Assembly: GCA_019348475.1 (NCBI GenBank)
Contig: JAHWJJ010000309.1
Location: 1 to 5,754 of the forward strand
Direction: 5' to 3'
Source of the DNA: Gemmatimonadota bacterium
Lineage (GTDB): Bacteria; Gemmatimonadota; Gemmatimonadetes; Longimicrobiales; Longimicrobiaceae
DNA length: 5,754 nt
This document shows positions 1 to 5,034 of the stretch, in pieces (position 1 is the first letter of the stretch; every line of letters starts with the position of its first letter). The position numbers were made by a program, and so were the translations under genes. The notes below the pieces were generated by a model that searched no databases, was not told the origin of the DNA, and saw nothing but the letters and a program-made list of their open reading frames with translations.

Positions 1-34
1 GGGGCTTGGCGTTGCGATCTTCCGGCGCGCCGGG

Positions 35-589
35 TCAGCGGTGCGCCACGCCCCAGCGGCGGTGGAAGTCTTCGTGGCGGGCGCGGCACTCCTGGCGCAC
101 CTGCACCTGCCAGCGAAGGTCCAGCGGACGCTGCGCCGCGCGCTCGCGGCACTGGCGGTCGTGCGAGTAGTGGAAGTCGCGGTGCGCCGCGTCGTACGAG
201 CCGCGCTCGCCGGTGCGGTTGCGCGTGCCACGCTCGTACGTGGTGCGCGACTCCCAGCGCCCGTCGCGGTCGTCGTACCGCTCCCACTCGCCGCGGCGGG
301 TGTTGTAGCGGCAGTTGGCCGGCGTGTTGTGCGGGTTGCCCCGGCCGCGGCACCACCCCGGCGGCACCCGGCGCTCGCCGCGGCGGTCGTCGCGACGCTC
401 GAAGCGCGGCTCGCGCCGGTCATCATCCTCCCAGCGATCGTCGTCGCGGTCGCGGCGGTCGCGCTGCTCCACCCGGTCGCGGTCGCTGTTGCCCTTGCCC
501 TTGCCGTTCCCCTGCGCCATGGCCGGCGAGGCGGAGAGCGCCGCGGCGAGCGCGATGGCGAGCGGAAGGTTGAACTTGGTGGTCCTCAT
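35..589 (-). CDS. Secreted, highly charged protein of unknown function
   Basis: 184 residues; not recognised. Residues 1-25 form a clear Sec signal peptide: MRTTK, a hydrophobic stretch, then ASPAMA with likely cleavage before Q26. The mature protein opens with a Gly/Lys run (GNGKGKGN), followed by about 45 residues that are nearly all Arg, Asp and Glu (residues 35-74), so it is probably disordered. A short segment, VPPGWC...NPHNTPANC (C80, C93), follows. The C-terminus has a mirrored pattern, HRDFH...C147 then C168...HEDFH (residues 136-176), which could be two helices joined by a disulphide. The start was chosen over an earlier in-frame ATG-like extension to 673 because an AGGAG ribosome binding site lies 8 bases upstream and the signal peptide begins exactly here. 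The gene stands alone and is preceded by a sigma-54-type promoter. A role in the envelope or periplasm is inferred only from export; charge-rich composition makes homology calls unreliable. Confidence 0.8.
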   Translation of the reverse strand: MRTTKFNLPLAIALAAALSASPAMAQGNGKGKGNSDRDRVEQRDRRDRDDDRWEDDDRREPRFERRDDRRGERRVPPGWCRGRGNPHNTPANCRYNTRRGEWERYDDRDGRWESRTTYERGTRNRTGERGSYDAAHRDFHYSHDRQCRERAAQRPLDLRWQVQVRQECRARHEDFHRRWGVAHR

Positions 590-597
590 CAGATCGG

Positions 598-602
598 CTC
601 CT
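598..602 (-). promoter_or_regulatory. Ribosome binding site of the secreted charged protein
   Basis: Minus-strand AGGAG, 8 bases from the ATG at 589. It is the strongest Shine-Dalgarno sequence in the window and decides this start against the upstream in-frame candidate near 673. Confidence 0.75.
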
Positions 603-641
603 GTTCGGTAAATCACGCTCCGAAACTCGGGCCAGAGGACG

Positions 642-657
642 AGCAACAGTGGTGCCA
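642..657 (-). promoter_or_regulatory. Sigma-54 (RpoN) -24/-12 promoter
   Basis: The minus strand reads TGGCAC, five bases (CACTG), then TTGCT, preceded by CT. This matches the sigma-54 consensus YTGGCAC-N5-TTGCW at every strongly conserved position, with the GG and GC doublets exactly 10 bases apart. The predicted transcription start is near 631, giving a leader of about 42 bases that contains the AGGAG site. Sigma-54 promoters need an ATP-dependent activator bound upstream; a GC-flanked palindrome lies at 681-690. The match is seen directly; that it works is inferred. Confidence 0.65.
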
Positions 658-680
658 AGTCACACAATGCCAATCACCTG

Positions 681-690
681 GCGAATTCGC
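681..690. promoter_or_regulatory. Palindrome upstream of the sigma-54 promoter, possible activator site
   Basis: GCGAATTCGC is a perfect 10-base palindrome, flanked by near-symmetrical CTG/TGG arms. It is centred about 55 bases upstream of the predicted start site, closer than most sigma-54 activator sites (typically around -80 to -150). It could equally bind a repressor or be chance. Confidence 0.25.
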
Positions 691-821
691 TGGATTTTTT
701 GAACTCTGCTACTGTACCAGCGGTGAGCGCGTCCTCCCCGGGGGACGGGCCCATTCCCACGGGCGGGACAGGGGGATGGATCGAGGAGGGGCGGCAGGGG
801 GGCGGCGCGGAAGGGCAGCGG

Positions 822-1199
822 CTACGGCGGGCCTGGCGTGCGCAGGTGGAGGGGCGGGCGGATGGGGCGCGCGGGGACCAGCCAGAGGAGCGCGCACGCC
901 GCGTACACTTCGCGCGCCAGGCCCGCCAGCGGCGGAACGACGATCAGCAGCACGCAGGCGGCGGCGATGAAGACGGTGACGCGGCGGTCGCGGCGAAGGG
1001 CCTGCGCGGCGGTGCGCTTCTCCATCATCCCCGTGATGTCGCCGCGGCGCTCGCTGACCTCGGCCAGGCCGGTGGCGGCGGTGGCCTCGGCGGCGTTCAG
1101 CGCCAGGCGCACCATGGCGCGGCCCAGGCGTCCGGCGAGCGCCAGAAGGCCGAGCACGGCCAGCAGAAGCAGGACCAGGGAGAGAAGTTCGCCGCTCAC
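822..1199 (-). CDS. Small membrane protein of unknown function (three likely membrane segments)
   Basis: 125 residues from a GTG start; not recognised. Residues 5-23 are a very hydrophobic Leu-rich helix. A polar, mixed-charge linker (residues 38-73, rich in Glu, Arg and Ala, probably helical) follows, then a second membrane helix at 74-92. A shorter hydrophobic stretch at 98-109 could be a third. The tail is Pro/Arg-rich. The start is uncertain: GTG at 1199 opens just before the first hydrophobic helix but has no good Shine-Dalgarno sequence, and a TTG at 1235 would add 12 charged residues. It lies about 90 bases downstream of another small membrane-protein gene on the same strand, so the two may be cotranscribed and the products may act together. 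The alternating hydrophobic and amphipathic pattern supports a real gene over a GC-rich chance frame, but no function can be assigned. Confidence 0.6.
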   Translation of the reverse strand: MSGELLSLVLLLLAVLGLLALAGRLGRAMVRLALNAAEATAATGLAEVSERRGDITGMMEKRTAAQALRRDRRVTVFIAAACVLLIVVPPLAGLAREVYAACALLWLVPARPIRPPLHLRTPGPP

Positions 1200-1290
1200 A
1201 TCGCGAAGTCTGTCCCTCCCGGGGACCCGCCGCAAGGCAGGGAGGGTGTCCGTCCCTCCGGGAGACGTTCGTCTCCCCCGGCGCCGCCGC
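1200..1290. repeat. Tandem small hairpins between two membrane-protein genes
   Basis: Three short inverted repeats follow each other: GTCCC/GGGAC at 1212-1226, GGAGGG/CCCTCC at 1241-1259, and the strongest, GGGAGACG/CGTCTCCC, at 1260-1277 (8 base pairs around TT). GTCCCTCC also occurs twice as a direct repeat (1212-1219 and 1252-1259). No T-run follows on either strand, so this is not a classic terminator. It could be a small repetitive extragenic element, or a site for mRNA processing between the two genes. Confidence 0.4.
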
Positions 1291-1536
1291 TCAGGGACGT
1301 GCCGTGTCGCGGCCGCGGCGCCGCCGGCTCCACCCCTCGTACAGGGTCGCGCTCAGCACCAGGGCGACGATTCCCCAGACCACCGAGCGGAGGATCCACG
1401 GGTCCGCGCTCCCCCGTGCACCCATGGCGTGCCATCCCAGCAGCCCCAGCACCAGGTATCCGCGCACGTGAACGTCGTACAGGCTCCGCGCCCGGTGCCT
1501 GAGCCACGCTTCCACGAGCGTTCCGAGCCCCGCCAT
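1291..1536 (-). CDS. Small two-helix membrane protein of unknown function
   Basis: 81 residues from ATG at 1536; not recognised. After a basic N-terminal segment (residues 1-26, with an EAWLRHRARSLYDVHVRG stretch), residues 27-38 (YLVLGLLGWHAM) form a short hydrophobic segment. Residues 47-66 (from WILRSVVWGIVA) form a clear membrane helix, followed by a strongly basic tail (WSRRRRGRD). The basic flanks fit the positive-inside rule, with both ends in the cytoplasm. An in-frame GTG at 1626 would add 30 low-complexity residues; ATG at 1536 is preferred because the extension looks non-coding, although only a weak G-rich sequence precedes it. It is upstream of and codirectional with the next small membrane protein, possibly in one operon. 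Confidence 0.5.
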   Translation of the reverse strand: MAGLGTLVEAWLRHRARSLYDVHVRGYLVLGLLGWHAMGARGSADPWILRSVVWGIVALVLSATLYEGWSRRRRGRDTARP

Positions 1537-1816
1537 TACCCGCCCCGCGGGATCTCGCAGGCCCCGCCGCCGGCGCGCCTGTCCCGGTGAGCCGGCGTAC
1601 CACGGCGTTCCCCAAAGGAGCGGCACCAGATCCGCGGAATTCTCGCCTTCCTCCCGGTCTCAGAAATCCAAACTGGACACGCTCCCACCACGGGCATCAT
1701 CTGCCAAACCCCTTGATTTGGGGAGGCTTTACTGATACCGTAGACATGCCGAAGCGCACCTAAAGTGAACACGCCGTGCATTCTGGACTCTCCTGATTTC
1801 CGTCTGGTCCGGCAGT

Positions 1817-1853
1817 TCGGGACGGTCGGACGATCCCGATGGCAAATCGGGAC
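1817..1853. promoter_or_regulatory. Candidate operator: repeated TCGGGAC boxes before the helix-turn-helix gene
   Basis: TCCCGAT (1834-1840) and ATCGGGA (1846-1852) form a perfect 7-base inverted repeat with a 5-base spacer. A third copy of the box, TCGGGAC, lies at 1817-1823. The set sits 45-80 bases upstream of the start of the DNA-binding protein gene, where an autoregulatory site would be expected. Three copies of one box in 37 bases is suggestive, but binding by the neighbouring protein is inference. Confidence 0.35.
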
Positions 1854-1884
1854 AAAGTGGTCATCAATGCTAACGCGGTGTCGG

Positions 1885-1889
1885 GGAGG
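1885..1889 (+). promoter_or_regulatory. Ribosome binding site of the helix-turn-helix gene
   Basis: GGAGG within a longer G-rich run, 8 bases before GTG at 1898 and 11 bases before ATG at 1901. The spacing favours GTG as the start, though initiation at ATG would shorten the protein by only one residue. Confidence 0.6.
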
Positions 1890-1897
1890 GGGCAAGT

Positions 1898-2305
1898 GTG
1901 ATGGATCACAGGGCGGTGCCGCTCGAAGTGTTGCGGGACTTTGTCCGCAGCCAGACAGAGCTCAGCTCCATCCGCCAGGTGGCCGCCGAGGTGGGGCTGG
2001 GCCGCACCACGCTGCACAACTTCGTCACCGGCGAAACGCGGCCGCACCCTCGCGTGCGGCGGCTGCTCGCGCTCTGGTATCTGCAAAAGCTGGAACAGGC
2101 GCCCGACATGGACGTGGCGCGGCCGTACGCGGCGGCGCTGGAGATCCTGCTCTCCGACGTCCCCGAGGAGCGGCGGCGGGCGGCGCAGGAAACGGTGCTG
2201 GAGCTGCTGGCCGAGACGCATTCCGATGCCGGCGCCGGCGCGCCGCGCTGGCTGGAGCTGCTGCGCACGCACCCGCGGCTGCTGGCGCGCGTCTCCCCGG
2301 GCTGA
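1898..2305 (+). CDS. Small helix-turn-helix DNA-binding protein
   Basis: 135 residues. Residues 23-61 form a helix-turn-helix of the lambda-repressor/XRE-like type. SSIRQVAAEVGLG (23-35) gives the first helix and the turn at G33, RTTLHNFVTGETRPH (36-50) is the likely recognition helix and its loop, and a helix follows (VRRLLALWYLQ). The pattern of short Ala/Val helix, Gly turn, TTLHNFVTGE, then a charged loop is typical of this fold. Residues 75-133 are Leu/Ala/Glu-rich and helical, without a recognised ligand domain, and could serve dimerisation. The protein probably regulates transcription; its targets are unknown. The gene is alone on this strand, has repeated TCGGGAC boxes upstream that could be its own operator, and is closed by a long hairpin terminator. 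GTG at 1898 is chosen for ribosome-site spacing; ATG at 1901 is the alternative. Confidence 0.8.
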   Translation: MMDHRAVPLEVLRDFVRSQTELSSIRQVAAEVGLGRTTLHNFVTGETRPHPRVRRLLALWYLQKLEQAPDMDVARPYAAALEILLSDVPEERRRAAQETVLELLAETHSDAGAGAPRWLELLRTHPRLLARVSPG

Positions 2306-2330
2306 GGCCGGGCTGGATCTCATCAACACA

Positions 2331-2376
2331 ATGCGGAGGACGCGGGGATTCGCCCCCGCGTCCTCCGCATCTCTTT
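2331..2376 (+). terminator. Long perfect hairpin terminator after the helix-turn-helix gene
   Basis: A perfect 17-base-pair stem (2331-2347 with 2354-2370) encloses the 6-base loop ATTCGC and is followed by CTCTTT. It begins 26 bases after the stop codon. The stem is longer than most intrinsic terminators need and the T-run is short and interrupted, so it may also work as a processing or mRNA-stability structure. Confidence 0.7.
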
Positions 2377-2426
2377 AACTGTGGAGCTGCCCCTCAGAGG
2401 GTTGTTGTCAAAGACCTCCACCTCGG

Positions 2427-2634
2427 CCCCCAGTCATCCTGAGGGAGCCGCCGCTCAGGTCCGTACCTCTGCACGATCCAGGGCGGCGACCGAAGGACCT
2501 TGCCGGCAGAACCCACGGGCCTGCGTTCCCGCGTGAAGCTTCCTTACGGGCTGGGCGCCAAGGTCCTTCGGTCGCGCGCAGACAATTGTGGCACTTCAAG
2601 TTGGGCGCACGCGCTCCCTCAGGATGACTGGGGG
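2427..2634. repeat. Nested inverted-repeat element (palindromic, possibly non-autonomous mobile)
   Basis: The ends, 2427-2448 and 2613-2634, are a perfect 22-base inverted repeat (CCCCCAGTCATCCTGAGGGA and two more bases). Inside, 2486-2502 and 2559-2575 form a second perfect 17-base inverted repeat containing CGACCGAAGGACCTTG. The element could fold into a two-tier cruciform or RNA hairpin. It holds no credible gene and lies between convergent genes, its right end 27 bases past the stop of the beta-lactamase-like gene. I see no obvious target-site duplication. The architecture resembles miniature inverted-repeat or palindromic extragenic elements dispersed in some GC-rich genomes. Only one copy is in this window, so dispersal is unproven. 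Confidence 0.7.
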
Positions 2635-2661
2635 GATTCTCTGCACGCGGTGAACACCCCC

Positions 2662-3591
2662 TCAGCGCGGAAGGGGGGGCGGTGGGGCGGAGGGGTTGAA
2701 GAAACGGTACACCTCCGCGCCGATGCGGGCGATCAGCCGGTTGGCGGGGTTGTCGACGGCGTACGAGCTGTCGCGGTTCTCGCGCGTCATCACGCACACG
2801 GCGACCGGCGCGTCGGGGCCGTACAGGATGCCGCAGTCGGAGCGCGACTGGTCCACCTCGCCGCTCTTGTGCGCGGCCGTGGCGCCTTCCGGAAGCCAGC
2901 GGGTGAGCTTGGTCCAGTCCTCGTTGCGGCGGAGAATCGCCAGCGCCAGCGAGTCCATCGCCGGCGAGACGGCGCGTCCCTGGTGCAGCAGCGCGAACAG
3001 CCGAACCGTCTCGTCCGGGGTGGTGACGCCGAGGCCGTACCGGACGGAGCTGTCCATCGCCACGGAGGTGGAGCGCAGGAACGTCTTGCTGTGGATCTTG
3101 GTGTGCGGCAGCCCCAGCGCCTCCATCTTCGCCCACACGGTGCGCACGTTCAGCTTGTCCAGCAGCAGGTTGGTCGCGGTGTTGTCGCTGATGACGATCA
3201 TCAGCCGCGCCGCATCCTCCACCGTGAGCTGCAGCCCCGGGTGCAGGTGCTGCAGCACTCCGCTGCCGCCCACCCGGTCCCGCGCGATCATCGTCAGCGG
3301 CTCGTTGAGCGCGATGCTCCCCTTCTGCACCTCGTCCAGCAGCGCCACCAGCACCGCCACCTTGATCAGCGACGCCGTGGGAAACGTCTCGCCGCCGCGG
3401 ATGGACAGCGATTCGCCGGTCGCCAGGTTGCGCACGCTCACGCCCACGACGCCCGCGTAGCCATTGGTGATCTGCTCGATCGAGCGCCGCAGCCCGGCCG
3501 TGTCGGCGGCGGGGCGCGCCTGCGCGGACGCGCGCGGGGAGGAGAGGGAGAGCGCGATCAGCAGGACCAGGAGGGGGAGTGGGCGGATCAT
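2662..3591 (-). CDS. Exported class A beta-lactamase-like serine hydrolase
   Basis: 309 residues, close to the usual 280-310 of class A enzymes. Residues 1-23 (MIRPLPLLVLLIALSLSSPRASA) are a Sec signal peptide. The catalytic motifs follow in order: S74-L-I-K77 (SxxK: acylated serine and general-base lysine), S135-D-N137 (SDN), and K242-S-G244 (KTG-type). GGSGVLQHL at 108-116 also matches the family. Such proteins are exported, acylated on the serine by beta-lactams, and belong to the penicillin-recognising fold. Oddly, the omega-loop region, FLRSTSVAMDSSVRYGLGVTTP (residues 171-192), has no glutamate where Ambler Glu166 and Asn170 should be. Fast deacylation of penicillins is therefore doubtful: it could be a weak beta-lactamase, a binding protein, or a hydrolase with another substrate. 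The start at 3591 is set by the signal peptide; no Shine-Dalgarno sequence is visible. It is divergent from the NlpC/P60 gene. Confidence 0.88.
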   Translation of the reverse strand: MIRPLPLLVLLIALSLSSPRASAQARPAADTAGLRRSIEQITNGYAGVVGVSVRNLATGESLSIRGGETFPTASLIKVAVLVALLDEVQKGSIALNEPLTMIARDRVGGSGVLQHLHPGLQLTVEDAARLMIVISDNTATNLLLDKLNVRTVWAKMEALGLPHTKIHSKTFLRSTSVAMDSSVRYGLGVTTPDETVRLFALLHQGRAVSPAMDSLALAILRRNEDWTKLTRWLPEGATAAHKSGEVDQSRSDCGILYGPDAPVAVCVMTRENRDSSYAVDNPANRLIARIGAEVYRFFNPSAPPPPLPR

Positions 3592-3633
3592 CGGGGCATT
3601 CGTTCGGGCGCGGGTGCGGTGGATGGACGGAGC

Positions 3634-3663
3634 AAGATGCATCGGGGTGCCGGCGCTGTCCAA
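3634..3663 (-). promoter_or_regulatory. Possible sigma-70-type promoter of the beta-lactamase-like gene
   Basis: The minus strand carries TTGGAC (3658-3663), an 18-base spacer, and CATCTT (3634-3639). The predicted start lies about 36 bases before the ATG at 3591. Matches are moderate and the region is GC-rich, so this is only a candidate. Confidence 0.3.
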
Positions 3664-3744
3664 CCCGCCGCGCGCCGTCTCCCGAACGCTCAATCGCAAG
3701 CCGATGGGGCGCAACGGGATGCGGATCCGCCCGCCCCGAAGGTG

Positions 3745-3773
3745 TTGACGGGCCCCACGACCCGGCGTAGGTT
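3745..3773 (+). promoter_or_regulatory. Sigma-70-type promoter of the NlpC/P60 gene
   Basis: TTGACG (3745-3750) and TAGGTT (3768-3773) are separated by exactly 17 bases. TTGAC with TAGGNT is the usual form of housekeeping promoters in GC-rich bacteria. Transcription would begin near 3780, leaving an unusually long leader of about 130 bases with several palindromes before the ATG at 3911. Confidence 0.55.
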
Positions 3774-3870
3774 GCCGCCCCATCTCAACCAGCAGTACTG
3801 CCGTAGCCGTCCGGCGCCGCCGCGGACGTCGTGTTTCCTCGCGAGGGACCGGCGCCACCCGGCCAGCTGT

Positions 3871-3886
3871 TTCCCGGCGCCGGGAA
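3871..3886. promoter_or_regulatory. 16-base perfect palindrome in the NlpC/P60 leader
   Basis: TTCCCGGCGCCGGGAA is perfectly self-complementary and ends 24 bases before the start codon. As DNA it could be an operator; as RNA it could form a short stem near the ribosome entry site. Self-complementary GC-rich words are not rare here, so function is uncertain. Confidence 0.3.
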
Positions 3887-3910
3887 CGCGGACCCGAACC
3901 CCGAGAACGA

Positions 3911-4516
3911 ATGTCCCGGACCCACGGAACCGCGCTGCGTGCGCTGTTGTTTTCCATTCTGCTGATCCCGGCCTTTGCCGCCGCCCAGGAGGGCGCGCCC
4001 GTACGCGGCAACGACGCGCCGCGCTTCGGGATGGAGGCTCGCCGCGACTCCGTCGTCGCGTTCGCCCGCCAGCAGCTGGGCCGCCGCTACGTGTTCGGCG
4101 GAACCAGCCCCACCCGCGGCTTCGACTGCAGCGGGTTTACGCAATACCTGGCCCGCGCCTTCGGCGTGAACCTGCCGCGCACGGCGGCCCAGCAGGCGCG
4201 CGTGGGGACGGAGATTCCCCGCGACCGGTCCCTGCTGCGCCCGGGCGACCTGCTTACCTTTGGCCGCGGCGGCCGGGTGACGCACGTGGGGGTGTACGTG
4301 GGCGACGGGCGGTACGTGCACGCCAGCAGCGGGCGCGGCCAGATCACCGAGAGCAACCTGGACCGTTCGCAGAGCAACCTGGTGCGCGCGTGGATGGGCG
4401 TGCGGCGCGTGTTCGGCGCGGAGATCGACAGCACGGCGGCCACGGTGGCCCAGCGCGCCCCCGCGCCGCGGGAGGGCACGCCCGCGCCGCCGCGCCTGAA
4501 CCGTCCGCGAAGCTGA
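3911..4516 (+). CDS. Exported NlpC/P60-family cysteine peptidase
   Basis: 201 residues. Residues 1-25 are a signal peptide (hydrophobic LLFSILLIPAFAAA, cleavage likely before Q26). The NlpC/P60 domain spans about 45-160: VVAFARQQLGRRYVFGGTSP, then FDCSGF with catalytic Cys73, then LRPGDLLTF, THVGVYVGDG with His125, and YVHAS with His137, the third catalytic residue. Enzymes of this family cut peptide bonds in the peptidoglycan stem, usually gamma-D-Glu-diaminopimelate or nearby amide links, in the periplasm or cell wall. All catalytic residues are present, so it should be active. Residues 165-201 are a Pro/Ala/Arg-rich tail; there is no SH3 or LysM wall-binding domain. The ATG at 3911 is fixed by the signal peptide, with only a weak GAGA sequence upstream. 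It is monocistronic, with its own promoter and terminator, and divergent from the beta-lactamase-like gene; both products act on or near the envelope. Confidence 0.92.
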   Translation: MSRTHGTALRALLFSILLIPAFAAAQEGAPVRGNDAPRFGMEARRDSVVAFARQQLGRRYVFGGTSPTRGFDCSGFTQYLARAFGVNLPRTAAQQARVGTEIPRDRSLLRPGDLLTFGRGGRVTHVGVYVGDGRYVHASSGRGQITESNLDRSQSNLVRAWMGVRRVFGAEIDSTAATVAQRAPAPREGTPAPPRLNRPRS

Positions 4517-4544
4517 TCCGCATCCGCCGTCATCGGCACACGAG

Positions 4545-4575
4545 AAAGCCGGCTTCCCGCGGGGAGCCGGCTTTT
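4545..4575 (+). terminator. Rho-independent terminator of the NlpC/P60 gene
   Basis: AAAGCCGGCT (4545-4554) pairs with AGCCGGCTTT (4565-4574) in a perfect 10-base-pair stem, with further G-C pairing possible in the loop, and TTTT closes the stem on the plus strand. It starts 28 bases after the stop codon. The A-run on the left arm would give a T-run on the minus strand too, so it may also stop transcription from the convergent membrane-protein gene ending at 4636. Confidence 0.8.
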
Positions 4576-4635
4576 CGCTTCATGATCCATCCACGGAAGT
4601 TTGCGTACAGGGCCGGCGGCGGCGGGGGCAGGGCC

Positions 4636-5034
4636 TCACGCGAGCTGCCGGCCGCAGTACGCGCAGCGGCCCAGCGCCCGCTCCGCCGCCCCGCAGCCGG
4701 GACACGCCATCACGCCCGCGTGATCTCGCGCGGCCGATCGGGCCGGCGGCTCAGCCGGCCGCACGGCGCGCGGCGGTGGAGAGCGGTGAGGGTCGGTGGG
4801 CTTCGCGGCCCGCGCATCCGCCACCGCGCCGTGGACCCCGACGTAGATCAGGATGGTGAGCAGAGAGCCCAGCATGGAATAGCCGGGCGTGAAGCCTCCC
4901 ACCAGCATGAAAAAGCACGCGAACACCAGCACCACGCGGCCGACCACGGGGTGGATCAGCGTCGCCGGAACGATGAGCAGCGAGCCGGCGATGGCAAAGA
5001 ACAGCGTCACCGCGGCCTGCGCGACCGGGTCCAT
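4636..5034 (-). CDS. Small membrane protein with C-terminal zinc ribbon
   Basis: 132 residues; no named family recognised. Residues 9-29, 31-48 and 54-72 are hydrophobic and likely cross the membrane three times (TLFFAIAGSLLIVPATLI, VVLVFACFFMLVGGF, MLGSLLTILIYVGV). A Pro/Arg-rich linker (73-108) leads to a zinc ribbon with C111-x2-C114 and C124-x2-C127 (ACPGCG...CAYCG), which should bind one zinc ion, probably in the cytoplasm. Similar ribbon tails occur on many small membrane proteins of unknown role. Its ATG overlaps the stop of the upstream CapA-like gene by one base (TGATG), so the two are translationally coupled and in one operon. No separate ribosome binding site is needed or clearly seen. 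A shared role with the CapA-like protein is inferred from coupling. Confidence 0.8.
   Translation of the reverse strand: MDPVAQAAVTLFFAIAGSLLIVPATLIHPVVGRVVLVFACFFMLVGGFTPGYSMLGSLLTILIYVGVHGAVADARAAKPTDPHRSPPPRAVRPAEPPARSAARDHAGVMACPGCGAAERALGRCAYCGRQLA

Larger units (their letters stand above)
1537..1897. other. Intergenic regulatory region between divergent genes
   Basis: This stretch has no convincing gene and is clearly less GC-rich than its surroundings around 1660-1760, as expected for promoters. It separates the minus-strand membrane-protein genes from the plus-strand helix-turn-helix gene, so at least one promoter must read each way. I cannot fix either: a TTGATT box near 1713 is followed by no good -10 element. 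An inverted repeat at 1834-1852 is listed separately. The frame open on the minus strand here (1536-1895) encodes an arginine- and proline-rich sequence without domain features, and I treat it as chance. Confidence 0.5.
3592..3910. other. Divergent intergenic region between the beta-lactamase-like and NlpC/P60 genes
   Basis: 319 bases without a credible gene. It contains a promoter candidate for each direction (3634-3663 minus, 3745-3773 plus) and three palindromes in the leader of the plus-strand gene: a 6-base-pair stem near 3808-3828, CCTCGCGAGG near 3837-3846, and a 16-base perfect palindrome at 3871-3886. The long open frames crossing it are chance products of high GC content. Confidence 0.6.

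Noticed and set aside
730..747. Hairpin CGTCC...GGACG as terminator of the minus-strand membrane-protein gene
   Set aside because: The stem needs a G-T pair, and no T-run follows on either strand; at 75 bases past the stop codon it is too weak to call.
41..970. Long plus-strand open frame rich in Ala, Val and Arg opposite the charged secreted protein
   Set aside because: It is the antisense image of the Arg/Asp codon runs of the minus-strand gene, which has a signal peptide, ribosome binding site and promoter; the plus frame has none.
1196..1615. 139-codon minus-strand frame ending in ATGTGA across the two small membrane genes
   Set aside because: Gly/Arg/Pro-rich translation without hydrophobic or domain pattern; it overlaps the better-supported 81-residue membrane protein in another frame.
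1536..1895. 119-codon minus-strand frame in the intergenic region
   Set aside because: No ribosome binding site, no recognisable feature, and it spans the region of reduced GC content where promoters are expected.
2589..2606. A second sigma-54-like sequence, TGGCAC followed by TTGGGC
   Set aside because: The GG and GC doublets are 13 bases apart instead of 10, no gene follows, and it lies inside the inverted-repeat element.
3592..4011. N-terminal extension of the beta-lactamase-like gene by 140 codons
   Set aside because: The extension is Arg/Pro-rich, lies upstream of a perfect signal peptide that must be at the N-terminus, and would overlap the start of the divergent NlpC/P60 gene.
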